From positions 3,979,822 through 4,043,821 of the forward strand of contig OW203751.1 of assembly GCA_934045075.1 (NCBI GenBank): a stretch of DNA of 64,000 nt, written 5' to 3'. Of this stretch, positions 1 to 10,371 are shown one piece after another. The translations under genes and the position numbers were made by a program. Source of the DNA: Yponomeuta sedellus. Taxonomy: Eukaryota > Arthropoda > Insecta > Lepidoptera > Yponomeutidae. The stretch's first letter is position 1. Each line of letters opens with the position of its first letter. The notes beneath the pieces are model-generated. The model saw only the letters and a list, made by a program, of their open reading frames with translations, did not search any database and was not told where the DNA came from.

Positions 1-354
1 TAATTTAAATTTAAGTTATTAAATTAAATTTAAATGACATTAAAAGATAAATTGTGGACAATAAATTTTTAGTGCAGCTGTAATCAAGTTTCTGTAACTA
101 TTTTGATATTTTATTCTTAATTTCATATTTGGTCAGTGTGTAAATTGGTGAAGCTTTATTAATTTTATTGTATAAAACGGTGCTAAGAGCCATAAACTGG
201 CGACTGGCAAACGCAGTGCGGCAGCTAGTCACGTGACATACTGGCGTGCCAGATCGTTTTAAGAGGAGTTTGGGTCAAGAGGCATCATTGTGTGTCTACG
301 TAAAACAGCTCTGAGTATATACTCGTAGAGCTGTCTTACGGTGAGAACACCTGA
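1..354. other. AT-rich stretch without recognisable gene
   Basis: Stop codons are frequent in all frames and no repeat seen elsewhere in the window is recognised here. Confidence 0.5.
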
Positions 355-530
355 TAATGCTGTTGACTGCAGAGCACAGGCCTTCTCTCTGAGAGAGTTT
401 GGGCTTAATTATCACGCGAGTCCGCCACGAAGAAACTTCCAGATCTGATGTAAATGATCACCTCAGACACTCAGGTTTCGTCACCGCGTTTTCTTTAACC
501 GTTAGCAGGTGGATTATTGCAACAAATTTA
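355..530 (-). repeat. SINE 3' region fragment
   Basis: Contains CTGCAGAGCACAGGCCTTCT and, further right, CCTCAGACACTCAGGTTTC, the same order of blocks as at 13262-13430. On the minus strand this is the 3' half of a tRNA-type SINE ending in ...CCCTGCAGTGG. The tRNA-like head is missing. Confidence 0.55.
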
Positions 531-589
531 CAAACGTACGAATGTAATTTAAAAAACAAAGTTGGTGGTACAAATTATTGGTACAGTCC

Positions 590-811
590 GTTAGAATAGC
601 CTTTAGAATATACCTCGGGCTCTAGAGTAGGCTTCGGTTTTCGCCGAAGGCACACGAGTGTAATACTACTTCCTGCTCCGTATAAAACCTTTCTTCACTG
701 TTTTGAAAAGTTATGTAAAATTAAGTGTAGTGATAGTAGTTCCGGTATTTCTATTACACGAATATATCCCTTTCTATCCGATAGTAGCCGAGGTATATTC
801 TAAAAGCTAAC
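590..811. mobile_element. MITE family M1, complete copy
   Basis: The left end GTTAGAATAGCCTTTAGAAT and right end GGTATATTCTAAAAGCTAAC form imperfect terminal inverted repeats about 222 bp apart. The interior carries a self-complementary CTTCGGTTTTCGCCGAAG. Related copies lie at 14878-14965, 18609-18832 and 18900-19018. No transposase is present. Confidence 0.6.
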
Positions 812-2010
812 AGAATAGAATAGAATAGAATAGAATAATTTATTTAAATAAGGTTGCATGCATAACATAACATAAAGTTTACAAATGCTTAAATTAAATT
901 AAATGAATGCAACATAAAGGCTGTTGAAAAGTTTAGAAGTAACGGTGGTCCCCACACTAGGCCTAGCCTGTATCGTGGGGGCCGAGAAACGATTACTACA
1001 ATTACGTTTTTCAACCGTTGACATTCAATAACTTATTTGACAAACACTGAACATGTAAGTGATTTACTAAAATGTTAAATAAATTGTAGGTACTAATGAA
1101 AACTTTCAAGTCAGAAAAGTTTTAAACATTTTAAAAATAAAACTAATAATAAGTGGGAACAAACATAATATTTTTATGCAAGCAAGCAAACATGTGTATG
1201 TGTGTGTGTTGTGGGACTAAGCATCATTTTAGTGTTGATAAAAGTTGCTCAGAAGTGACGTAGTTTAGTTTGAGGAGATGCTCTGTCACTATCTTCTTGG
1301 TTTTTTTGCCGTCGCTTTCACGATATCACACGCCCGGACTATTCTGTTATAAACTAAAGGCGCCGAAAAATTAGCAAATCGTTGAGCAAAAGTGGTTCTC
1401 ACCCTAGTTAAAGGAATTGCAAATCTTCTTTTTGTGATAAGACGTGTGTATTCGGGGGAATTAGTCACTGCTTTGTGAGTACTTAGGACAAGACTCGGTA
1501 TAAACAACTGCCGTACTCTTAGCACCGCGCATTCACTGTACAATCTGTCGGGTATCTGCGTGGCAACCTGCACATAACCTTTAAAACGGAGCGTTGCGCT
1601 CTTTCCACCTTCAACATAAGTACTTTGGCTGCGCCACCCCAAACTCTTATACAGTAGGTAACAAGAGATTGGCAGAGTGTGATATAAATAGTTTTGAGAA
1701 GGTTTATATCGGCACTATGCCGCAAGGCTTTCATAATGTGAACAACTTTGCGGATTCTGCCTGAAAGAGCCTCAATGTGTGCCCCAAATGTCAGACGCTC
1801 ATCAAGTACGACACCCAGGTATCTAATGGAACTAACACGTTTTAAACCTGGGCAGGAGCAGGGTTGGTGGTTAGACGGTCGTCTGCATTGGTGTATTTTT
1901 ATTTCTGGTGAACAGACTGTACATGGCATATTAGGCCGACCTTTAAACCAACCACCTCCCGAATGTGAAACCAACCTTCGACCTTTGCTACCACGGCTCT
2001 TATTGAACAT
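812..2010 (-). mobile_element. Jockey-like LINE 3' fragment, frameshifted
   Basis: The minus strand encodes the C-terminal part of a non-LTR reverse transcriptase ORF: IRYLGVVLDERLTFGAHIE, then LKTIYITLCQSLVTYCIRVW, both typical of the region after the RT core. The frame shifts near 1560-1640 and continues with CAVLRVRQLFIPSLVL and RFANFSAPLVYNRIV down to a stop near 1289. The segment 812-1288 is probably the 3' UTR, and the AGAAT-type pentamer array at 812-838 its simple-repeat tail, abutting MITE M1. The copy is 5'-truncated and dead. Confidence 0.7.
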
Positions 2011-2324
2011 ACAACCAGCGAAGGATTAAAAAACACCTTAAACCACTGTCTGTAAAATAAAAATTGGCATCCAAATTTAAGACCAGGGTAGAGTCTAATA
2101 CTTACATAGTTTTTCAATAGTATTATATAAGCATGACAATGGTTGTTATTTGCCTCAATTTGGTAGTCTACAAAGCAATAGCAGTACAATGTCATGCAAG
2201 GGGTATAACCAGCGCAAATTAAATAGGCATCTCTCACGAAGAAGATCGAATCGCGCGAGGGGCCGAGTTAAGATTGATTTTTGATTGATTTTCAGATTTC
2301 CTTATTCATAAAGTTTATAATTGT

Positions 2325-2695
2325 AGTAAACGCGAGAGCCCCAGGTTCGATCCCGAGTGCGGGCATGTACCAATGACTTTGTTTAATTTCAAAGTTACGT
2401 ACATTTGCGAATTTGCAGTCGCAATACCACACGCTAACGGTGAAGGAAAACATCGTGAGGAAACCCGCGGCTTGGTTGGCTCCGCACGTATTGACTAGTC
2501 TTTCCTGTGGGCTAGGCCGACTAAGCTGTCAGGATGGTATAGGTGCTAGGCAAGCCTACACCATCTATAAAACCATGACCCAGGCACTACAGCGTCGGAG
2601 TGGTCCCTTCACCCATCTAGTGTGAGTGAAGATACCACTGGACGCTGTGTAAATCATCTCATTAAGTAGATGCAAAGGCCAATATTATTAAACGC
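2325..2695 (+). mobile_element. SINE family S2, head-truncated copy
   Basis: Starts inside a tRNA-like region (box B GGTTCGATCCC near 2345), followed by CATGTACCAATGACTTTG and GGTGAAGGAAAACATCGTGA, and ends in GCCAATATTATTA. It closely matches the full copy at 21262-21673. Confidence 0.7.
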
Positions 2696-3253
2696 TTGAT
2701 ACAGTAAACAAGTGTACATTATTACCTTAAATATATAACATTTTTACCACGCTGTCTTACCTATAAGAAACATAAAACTTACTTAAAAGTTAGGGCTATT
2801 TAGATACTACGATATTAATGAGAATTAAATTTATGTGCTTCTTGTTCATTTTTGTCTTAGACATATTTAACCTAGACATTAAGGGACATACAGAACATAC
2901 TCGAGTTAAGAAGCACGGTAAATACCATTGCAATGCGATTAGTTACTAGACTACCGATTGTGTGAATGAAACGACCATTACCGGACTAATGTGACTCCAT
3001 TGAACAACTGTAAATTTTAGAGAGTCACCCAGTACAAGTAATTGTGCTGTGTGGTTATTATTTATTACTTCTATACACAAATCCAATACCCTGTTACAAG
3101 CTTAATCCATCAACGTACCGTAAGGAGCAATCCACAATGGCGAATAGCGTGTTGAAAATAATAAATCTCAATCCGTGTATCTTGATTAACGCCCGCAGGA
3201 GCGAAGGTTTCTTGCCTTTTTCTGTAAAAGAATAAATAATCACAATCAGTCTA
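2696..3253. other. Unannotated spacer
   Basis: AT-rich and stop-rich; no gene or recognised repeat seen. Confidence 0.5.
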
Positions 3254-3792
3254 GTTTAAAAACCTATTTAGAGGCTAAAAATTTCACCCATGCCGGGATT
3301 CGAACCCGCAACCTCTGGCTATCCGTGCCAGCGCTCTACCAATTGAGCCAATGGGCGACTCACGGCATCAGTGAAATTTCGAACCTTTTTACACTATTCT
3401 CTGTATTACGTACAGGCAGCGACATCTGACTTAAGCAAATCGCATTACTTACAGCCCTGACTACCTACTTTGCAGTTAGGTTTTTAACATCGGTTTTTAA
3501 CAGAGAATAGTGTAAAGAGGTTCGAAATTTCACTGATGCCGTGAGTCGCCCATTGGCTCAATTGGTAGAGCGCTGGCACGGATAGCCAGAGGTTGCGGGT
3601 TCGAATCCCGGCATGGGTGAAATTTTTAGCCTCTAAATAGGTTTTAAAATTTGTTCCTTAGCACGGGTTAGTGCATTAAAAATAAAAATAGTATAATCAT
3701 GTGGGTACAGTGATATCGCTCCGATGTTAAAAACCTAACTGCAAAGTAGGTAGTCGGGGCTGTAAGTAATGCGATTTGCTTAAGTCAGATGT
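3254..3792. mobile_element. SINE family S1, inverted pair
   Basis: A minus-oriented unit (from AAAAACCTATTTAGAGG) faces a plus-oriented unit. The plus unit holds a tRNA-like cloverleaf at 3547-3619: a 7-bp acceptor stem (CGCCCAT with ATGGGTG), box A GGCTCAATTGGTAGAGC, a 5-bp anticodon stem closing ACGGATA, and box B GGTTCGAATCC. The loop lacks the U33 expected of a working tRNA, so this is a SINE head rather than a tRNA gene. The right part carries TTAGCACGGGTTAGTGCATT and continues into the unit spacer. Confidence 0.8.
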
Positions 3793-4045
3793 CTGCAGGA
3801 AGGCTAGGCCATACTCCACCACGGAGGCCAAGTCCGGGCTGGTTGAGGATTGTAAGACAGTGGCGGCCTTACCGTCAGAAGTTTTCAAGCCGCGCATAAG
3901 GCGTCTGACGTGGCTTAACGACTGCCATTACATGACAGATGGCACCAATGGGTTAACGTGCCTTGCGATGCACGGACGCTCGCCTGTTATTGCTTAACTC
4001 AAGTGAAAGATTCCACTCAATCGGTTCGTCTAGGCCACGAGCGCT
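3793..4045 (-). mobile_element. 5S-rRNA-derived SINE (S5S)
   Basis: Read on the minus strand, the head has GGCCTAGACGAACCGA then a region like the 5S rRNA internal promoter, followed by the family middle (TTAAGCCACGTCAGACGCC) and the tail (GGCCAAGTCC, CTGCAGGAAGG). Confidence 0.65.
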
Positions 4046-4302
4046 ACTTTGTCTTAGTTACTTTGTTGCTATGGCAGCGCAATAAAGAAATATTTTGGTG
4101 TGAAAAAACATTACAGTAACAATAAAATATTATCCCACGAGAACGCATTACAGGGATATCAAGCTGTACGCCAAATCTCATGTCACTCTGTCCGGACATC
4201 GAAACAACTTCACTAACTTTAATATTAGTAGGATATGTGTACATAAAATTCCAAAATGTTTTATTCAAAGTAGCACAGAAACAGCTCTGCATGTTTAAAT
4301 AA

Positions 4303-4432
4303 ATACATACATACATACATACATACATACATACATACATACATACATACATACATACATACATACATACATACATACATACATACATACATACATACAT
4401 ACATACATACATACATACATACATACATACAT
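4303..4432. repeat. (ACAT)n microsatellite, about 130 bp
   Basis: Uninterrupted tetranucleotide array. It abuts the 3' end of the minus-oriented LINE-B fragment to its right. The open frames across it (MYVC repeats) are artefacts. Confidence 0.97.
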
Positions 4433-4585
4433 AACCTCACGATTGTATCCCAGAGGGGTAGGCAGATACCAGGGACGGCCGCTTGCCACGATCCTGACAG
4501 ATCACCTTCCCTTCAACTACGTTCATAAGTCGTTGCATGCACGCACGCCGCTTCCGGGTACTTTTTATCTTTCCACCGCAGTCGG
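4433..4585 (-). mobile_element. LINE-B 3' end fragment
   Basis: The minus strand matches the C-terminal coding end of LINE-B (around ATGAACGT...GGTGATCTGTCAGGATCGTGG...) and ends GTGAGGTTATG, where the ACAT array begins. The counterpart at 53470-53695 gives the readable protein. Confidence 0.7.
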
Positions 4586-4835
4586 GCAAAGTTCGTGTAG
4601 TAACAACGAGATATTCTCGTTTAGTTTAGTTAGCCAAATGCATCGTACACAATTACACATAGCCTGCTTATGGCGTCAGTGGCCGCAGATCAATGATGAT
4701 TGAAAAGCGTCGTGCGGTTACATTGACCCGTCAAGTAGTTTGTATACTGCTTTCCAGGCCCGCTTTCTCGGGATGGATACAAAATATTGTTTTTTTTTTT
4801 TTTGTAAAAATTTTATTTACTCTGGTGTTTATAGT

Positions 4836-6020
4836 TACTTCATACATTTTTAAAAACCTATTTAGAGGCTAAAAATTTCACCCATATCGGGATTCGAACC
4901 CGCAACCTCTGGCTATCCGTGCCAGCGCTCTACCAATTGAGCCAATGGGCGACTCGATGGGTGAAATTTTTAGCCTCTAAATAGGTTTTTAAAAAGTCCT
5001 TAGCACGGGTTAGTGCATTAAAAATAAAAATAGTGTAATCATATGGGTACAGTTGACAGATGTAAAACCTAACTGCAAAGGGGCCGTCCATTAATCACGT
5101 GATCTTTTTTTAAGCATTTTTAAACGCCCCCTCCCCCTTGGTGATACATGGTGAGGTTAAAGACTACCACCCCACCCCCCACCCAACATCACGTGTATTT
5201 TTCGTACCTACAAAAAATCTTAATTTTTTTTAGAACTAGAATTGCCTTGCGCTCGCTAGCGCGCGTGTTGAATTTATATATTAATTTGGTATCGTATATG
5301 TCATGATATATTTTTGTGTCGTTTTACTATAATACATGTAAATGTCAGGCAATTACAAGCCTGGAAGCTTGGCGTCACATATATTGGATCTCCTTTTTAT
5401 GTTAGCATATTTTAGAATATTATCTTATTTTATGTATAAAGTATAATCTTATTTTATTCTGAAATTAAGTATTCGGCGCGAAAACAACAGAATAACTGGC
5501 GATCGGCGTGCCGAGCGGGCGGTCGTCGGCGGCGCGTGAGAAGGTACTTTGTTCGTTGCCTAGCAACGGCGAGTCAAGGTCACACTACACGCTGCTTTTC
5601 AATTTAAAAATCGCGCGAAAAAATAATAAAAAAATATATACACGTGGTATCTTTACTACACCCCCAAAAATCACGAAATGTCACAAGGGGGTAGCCCCTT
5701 GTGACATTTCGTGATTTTTGTCAAATCCCCTCCCCCCCTTTCAAGCCTCACGTGATTAATGGACGGCCCCAAAGTAGGTAGTCGGGGCTGTAAGTGATGC
5801 AATTTGCTTAAGCCAGATGTCGCTGCTTGTACGTAATACAGAGAATAGTGTAAAGAGGTTCGAAATTTCACTGATGCCGGTGAGTCGCCCATTGGCTCAA
5901 TTGGTAGAGCGCTGGCAGGGATAGCCAGAGGTTGCGGGTTCGAGTCCCGGCATGGGTTTTTAAATTTGTCCTTAGCACGGGTTAGTGCATTAAAAATAAA
6001 AATAGTGTACTTCATACATT
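4836..6020. mobile_element. S1 composite insertion with 13-bp target duplication
   Basis: The insertion 4849-6007 is bracketed by TACTTCATACATT at 4836-4848 and 6008-6020. It begins with a minus-oriented tRNA-like unit, switches near 4955 to a plus-oriented tail, runs through the spacer, and ends with a second plus-oriented tRNA-like unit near 5885-5957 and TTAGTGCATTAAAAATAAAA. A separate DNA transposon (5080-5770) later landed inside it. Confidence 0.85.
5080..5770. mobile_element. Non-autonomous DNA transposon, 691 bp
   Basis: Has perfect 23-bp terminal inverted repeats (starting GGGGCCGTCCATTAATCACG at 5080-5102; mirror at 5748-5770) and an AAA duplication at 5077-5079 and 5771-5773. Removing the element and one AAA restores the S1 sequence CTAACTGCAAAGTAGG seen in other copies. 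An internal perfect palindrome lies at 5668-5715. No transposase frame is present. The 3-bp duplication would fit a PIF/Harbinger-type element, but that class call is inference. Confidence 0.85.
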
Positions 6021-6244
6021 GTTAAGTTTCGTTCTGCTCAATAACACTTTTGATTTGATAATTTTTTTTTTATCAAGCTGGTATACGGCATTCCAGACGC
6101 GCGTTCCCTGGATGGAAACAAAGTATTAGTATTTTTTTTATTACATAAGCTGTATTTAATTCATTTCTTTGTTATGAATCACCACAGTATGTACGCTTTC
6201 GTGGGCTGCATTTCAAGGTTGTCAATAAACTATCTACGAGTAAG

Positions 6245-6306
6245 GTAGATAGAGGGAGGGCTATGTCCAGCAGTGGACTACATAATATAGCCTGAAGAAG
6301 AAGAGT
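6245..6306 (+). mobile_element. LINE-A 3' tail fragment
   Basis: GAGGGCTATGTCCAGCAGTG followed by AGCCTGAAGAAGAAG, the 3' terminus of LINE-A with its GAA-rich tail. Confidence 0.7.
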
Positions 6307-6509
6307 AAGGTAATTAAGGCGAGGCAAGAATAACTGTCAGAGACTACGCATAGGCAATACATTGCTAATGCGAGGCACGCGGGCACCGCCCACTTACGAC
6401 TTCTACTCTTTTTTTACTCTTTTTGTTACTCTACTCTTTTTTGTTATGTTTTTGCTTGACAAATCGAGAAGGTTGCTGCGGGTCAACGTGCGCTGTCGTT
6501 CTGATTGGA

Positions 6510-6640
6510 AGATAACATAGGAATATTCTTTATTGTACACCAGAGCACATATTATAAAACATGTAAATATACGAAGTACAATTGGCGGCCGTATTGCTAA
6601 AAGCAATTTCTTCCAGACAACCTTACGACGGAATGTTGCC
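6510..6640 (-). mobile_element. LINE-C type 3' tail
   Basis: The minus strand reads GGTTGTCTGGAAGAAATTGC, then AGCAATA...GCCGCCAATTG, then ...ATAAAGAATATTCC. This is the hairpin-bearing retroposon tail repeated through the window. Confidence 0.7.
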
Positions 6641-7018
6641 GAAGGAAATAAGACACGGGCAGTCGGTGCCAATATGAATACACTACTTATATAAATAACA
6701 ATATACCTACATAAACAGTTACATACGTAGTTATGACGAACTTACATAAATACGTTATAATAACAATCTACGCGATGGGGAAATAAATACAATATTGTGT
6801 ACCTAGTCATATGGAGACATACGGAAAAGACAAAATGAAAAGGACAATGCACGAATACTAAACTTGCAGGGACAGATAAAACTCCTTAACCTTGCTTTTA
6901 AAGACAGCTGAGAAAGCGGAGCGCCTTATTGCGGAAGCTGTCCTATCCGTATTATTTGGCTTGGTGGCGGGTAATTTGTTGCTATAACGGTTGTTTTCAT
7001 TTGTATAATACATACCTA
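6641..7018. other. Unannotated spacer
   Basis: AT-rich; no gene recognised. A short minus-strand frame near 6858-6950 resembles LINE coding sequence only weakly. Confidence 0.4.
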
Positions 7019-7550
7019 ACCTCACGCCTGCATCCCCGAGGGGCAGGCAGAGACCAGGGACTGCCACTTGCCACTATTCTGACAGATCACCTTCGCTTCG
7101 TCAACGTTCATAAGTCGTTGCATGCACACACGCCGGTTCCGGGTACATTTTATCTTCCCATTTGCTAATACACCCCCTATTTGGTCGATGTATGTCCGCC
7201 TGGGACGTCCCTTACCAGCCCTTCCACGCACATTCGCAGTATATATTTGTTTCGTCAATCTTTCTTTCGTCATCCTCTCTACATGTCCAAACCAACGCAA
7301 CATTCCTGTCTCAATTCTAGTCACTCACTGCATACTCTTTCAGTCCACAACGTTCTCTAATTAGACTATTGCGTATCCTGTCATTCAAAGTAACACTACA
7401 CATACTTCTCAAGGACCTCATTTCAACTGCATAAATTCTACTTTCTTGCTTCTTTTTCCACACCCAAGTCTTGCTACCATACATAAGTTTTGGGACCATT
7501 TTCATTTGTACTACGCGAGATATTGATTTCGGAGCTGGCGTTATCATCAT
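7019..7550 (-). mobile_element. LINE-B 3' coding fragment, frameshifted
   Basis: Two minus-strand frames together give the C-terminal region of a non-LTR RT ORF: LMYGSKTWVWKKKQE, then [22 protein letters not shown] and the end VDEAKVICQ...GKWQSLVSA. LLYGSETW and [10 protein letters not shown] variants are hallmarks of LINE ORFs downstream of the RT core. A frameshift separates the two parts near 7320. Confidence 0.8.
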
Positions 7551-7555
7551 TTATT

Positions 7556-7650
7556 GGAGAAGCGCTCTTGGATTAATCGTACCAAGTGATTGCAATCAAT
7601 CACTTGACTTGAACAACAACTGGTGCGGTCAGGTGCATACTGAATATTAG
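7556..7650 (+). mobile_element. S5S head fragment
   Basis: Degraded 5S-like head: GAAGCGCTC, AATCAATCACTTGA and GGTGCGGTCAGGTGCA in order. The tail is absent. Confidence 0.5.
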
Positions 7651-7659
7651 TTAGTTAAA

Positions 7660-7912
7660 CCTGAGATTTCCGCACTTAGCCTCATAGTTGGGCCATTGTA
7701 CGTAGCAAGCGCTGAGGTACGCTAACACCTCAGACACTAAGGTTTCCTTACGATGTTTTCCTTCACCGTCACCGAGTAGTATTGCTACTTTAATTTCACA
7801 AATGTACATAACTTAGAAAACAAAGTCATTGGTACATGCCGGGGTTCGAACCCACGACCTCCCGATTGAGAAGCCGGCGTTCTACACCGCTCCGCTACCA
7901 CCGCTCTATATA
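7660..7912 (-). mobile_element. SINE family S3, near-complete copy
   Basis: On the minus strand a tRNA-like head (GCGGTGGTAGCGGAGCGGTG, box B GGGTTCGAACCCC) is followed by CATGTACCAATGACTTTG, ACGGTGAAGGAAAACATCG and ...CTCAGCGCTTGCTACG. Partial copies lie at 17708-17850 and 36715-36965. Confidence 0.75.
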
Positions 7913-7994
7913 TAGGTACTGCATATTAACAAGATCTAAATTAAAAATTGACTCATTGTGGGGTACCTGGATGGGTCACATATAGACATATATA

Positions 7995-8090
7995 GAAGCG
8001 CTCGTGGCCTAGTGGAAACGAGTGATTGGAATCAATCACTAAGGTTAAGCAACAACAGGCGCGGTCAGGTACTGGATGGGTGACCGTCCC
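7995..8090 (+). mobile_element. S5S head fragment
   Basis: GAAGCGCTCGTGGCCTAG then TTAAGCAACAACAGGCGCGG and GGATGGGTGACCGTCCC. The last two align with the 3' promoter half of 5S rRNA. Confidence 0.75.
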
Positions 8091-8500
8091 TTCATGAAAT
8101 GAAAAGGTTTTATTCAATGTAGCGCAGAAACTGTGGCTTAATGAACATTACAATTAAAACTAGGTATCCATTTCAAAATCAAGATCAGGGAGCCAATTCT
8201 CATTTCATTAGCAAGTAAGTCGTATACGACTCTAAGGCTTATGACTTGGAATTCTACGTAAATAGCTTATGACTTTAAGGCTTATGACTTGGAATTGTAC
8301 ATTAAATTCGATTGAGAAAATAAACGTCTAACGACTCTGTCGAGTTACCTTATTTTTATGGTACAAATGTCTAAGCTTTCGTACATTTTCCGTCTACGCT
8401 TTCAATTCACATAGGCGAGAATCGGCCACCAGTTTGGAGAAAAAATGGACAGAAAAACTCCAAACTTAATCTTTTCAGAGTCCTTAATTAACATAGTTTA
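8091..8500 (-). mobile_element. LINE 3' tail split by MITE M3
   Basis: The minus strand carries a LINE-type tail (GGAGTTTTTCTGTCC...; ...AAGCCACAGTTTCTGCGCTA...; AATAAAACC) also seen uninterrupted at 62678-62850. Here it is split at 8187-8430 by MITE M3, so the paralogue gives the empty-site structure. Confidence 0.6.
8187..8430. mobile_element. MITE family M3
   Basis: Short inverted ends (GGGAGCCAATTCTC and GCGAGAATCGGCC) flank AAGTCGTATACGACTCTAAG. Related copies are at 28655-28765 (partial) and 32059-32294. Confidence 0.5.
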
Positions 8501-8639
8501 CATAATTATTACAAATCATAGAACTCATGCCTTGTACTGGCTTTAATTCCAGACTTCATTGTCATCTAAATAATCGTTTACGTTATAGCAGCCCTTTTGG
8601 CACAAATGAACACTGGCTTCCATACACCGACGGCGTCAC

Positions 8640-8816
8640 GGACTAATATTGCCGTAAAGGTCCCGTAATTTCGCTGGTCTATCAACGTTTTGTACCTGGA
8701 GGCGCCCCGTTGAGAAACTTGCTGCCTCAACGGGACTCGACTGGAACGACCGCGCAAAATGGAGATCCCTTTTACGAGCTCTACGTCAAGGGATAAGAGG
8801 AAATCATCATGTGTAG
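8640..8816 (+). mobile_element. LINE C-terminal coding remnant
   Basis: A plus-strand frame ending in TAG near 8816 reads LDWNDRAKWRSLLRALRQG, resembling the last residues of LINE ORFs (DRAxWRxLV type). The preceding sequence is not clearly coding. Confidence 0.4.
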
Positions 8817-8965
8817 TTACTTCTTTGTGCCTTTGGCCATTGAAACTACGGGGGTTTGGGGTGTCCAGAGACGAGCCTTTATAAAGGAATTAGGGCGTCG
8901 CCTGAGGAACCGCGGCATAGACTGTCGCTCCGGGTCATTTTTATTTTTTTCGTTTAATATATGAT

Positions 8966-9095
8966 GATAAGATAAGAATATTCTTTATTGTACACTGGAA
9001 AAACAACAAATACAAAACAATTGCAAATATACATAGTACAATTGGCGGCCTTATTGCTAAAAGCAATTTCTTCCAGACAACCTTACGATGGAAAG
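8966..9095 (-). mobile_element. LINE-C type 3' tail
   Basis: A GATAAGATAAGAATATTCTT tail (minus: AAGAATATTCTTATC) and the hairpin region GGCCTTATTGCTAAAAGCAA. Confidence 0.7.
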
Positions 9096-9775
9096 TTTAT
9101 TTGCTTTACAAAAAGTATACATCAACATGACCGGGCAAGAACTTCCTTTTAAGTATGGAAATACCTGTACCAGGAAGCTCCGCTCCTCCACACTAGACAT
9201 AACAATGTTGGTCTTAAACTGAAATTATTAGAATTTATCACCTGAAGTGGTAGGTATTAGTGTTTAATGTATAGTGTATAATGATGATGAGGGTGTGTTG
9301 GTGTGTGTATGTATGTATAAAAAAAAAAGAAAAAAAAACAATAGTAAGTTTGACCGCACTCAGAGACGTCACAACGTAATGTTCATTAAAATATTTCAAT
9401 AATCGTCTTTATGTATATTGATATAAGTGTTATTTTTCTTTCTTAATTAACCATTAAAGTTAATTAATGTCTCCGAGTACGGCAATACTTGATGCAGAGG
9501 ATCTCCCTCGTTGTGCATCAGGGTAAAGCTGCAAGCGTTATGGGAACCTTTCGCTCGGGTATGTCTCGGTACGGTTTGCTCGACAGTTAATTTTAGTTTG
9601 TGTTTTTGCGTGCATAATATGTAAGTATATTAATATTATTTTTCCGACATATTTTTGTGCTTATGTATATTTTTATTTTATTACTTTGGACGAAACGTTT
9701 GTGCATGTATATTTTTATGCTCGTGTAAGTTTGTGCTCTGTATTTTACTCAAAATTGTACTTGACACTTTACTTA
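9096..9775. other. Unannotated AT-rich spacer
   Basis: A block at 9290-9340 is GT- and A-rich. No gene or named repeat is recognised. Confidence 0.5.
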
Positions 9776-9776
9776 C

Positions 9777-9911
9777 CCCCGGTTTCTGGTACACTAAAAA
9801 TCTGTTAATCTACTGTTAACAGCTGTCAAATTTTTTATCTGTATGCACTTTGGCCAACTGGCAGCTTTTAACAGTAAATTAACGGCTTGTTAGTGTACCA
9901 GAAACCGGGGG
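9777..9911. mobile_element. Small MITE, about 135 bp
   Basis: The ends CCCCCGGTTTCTGGTACACT and AGTGTACCAGAAACCGGGGG are perfect inverted repeats. No clear target duplication is visible. Confidence 0.75.
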
Positions 9912-10257
9912 TCAAAATACCTATTTTAGTGCTGTTAGTAATTTAGTATTTTTGGCTTCATTGTCGTGACAATTGATTGCAGATATATTTTGTTATTTTG
10001 TGCTGTTGGATTTCTAGATAAAGAATAATACGTAATCAGCTGCATCACCGTTTTAAAATATTTGTGATACTGTTGTATAATAAGGGTTCGCGCTCGTGTG
10101 ATACTTACTATAAAAAAACTCGCCTACGGCTCGGTTTTTAAAACACACTTGTGTTATATTATAAGACCAAGTTATGTACAGTGTCATACACTACTTTATC
10201 TACTCTCATACTATAATACATAAAATAATATTAAACAAACCCATGCGATTGCGATTC

Positions 10258-10371
10258 AACCCTTGTATGTCGCCACTGCTGGGGCACGGGTCTCTTCCTG
10301 CATCGCAGGAAGGTTAGGCCATACTCCACACGGAGGCCAAGTCCGGGTTGGTGGAGGATTGTAAGACAGAG
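10258..10371 (-). mobile_element. S5S tail, left half of interrupted copy
   Basis: The S5S tail in minus orientation (CACTGCTGGGGCACGGG hairpin, GGCCAAGTCCGGGTTGG) stops at GGATTGTAAGACAGAG and resumes at 11272-11324 after a retroposon insertion. Confidence 0.8.

Noticed and set aside
3547..3619. tRNA gene
   Set aside because: The cloverleaf is good, but U33 is missing, the T stem is imperfect, and the same flanks recur in many inserted copies with target duplications, so it is a SINE head.
4044..4489. MYVC-repeat open frames
   Set aside because: They are translations of the (ACAT)n microsatellite.
7995..8090. 5S rRNA gene
   Set aside because: Only the promoter half resembles 5S rRNA and the sequence continues into a dispersed SINE body.
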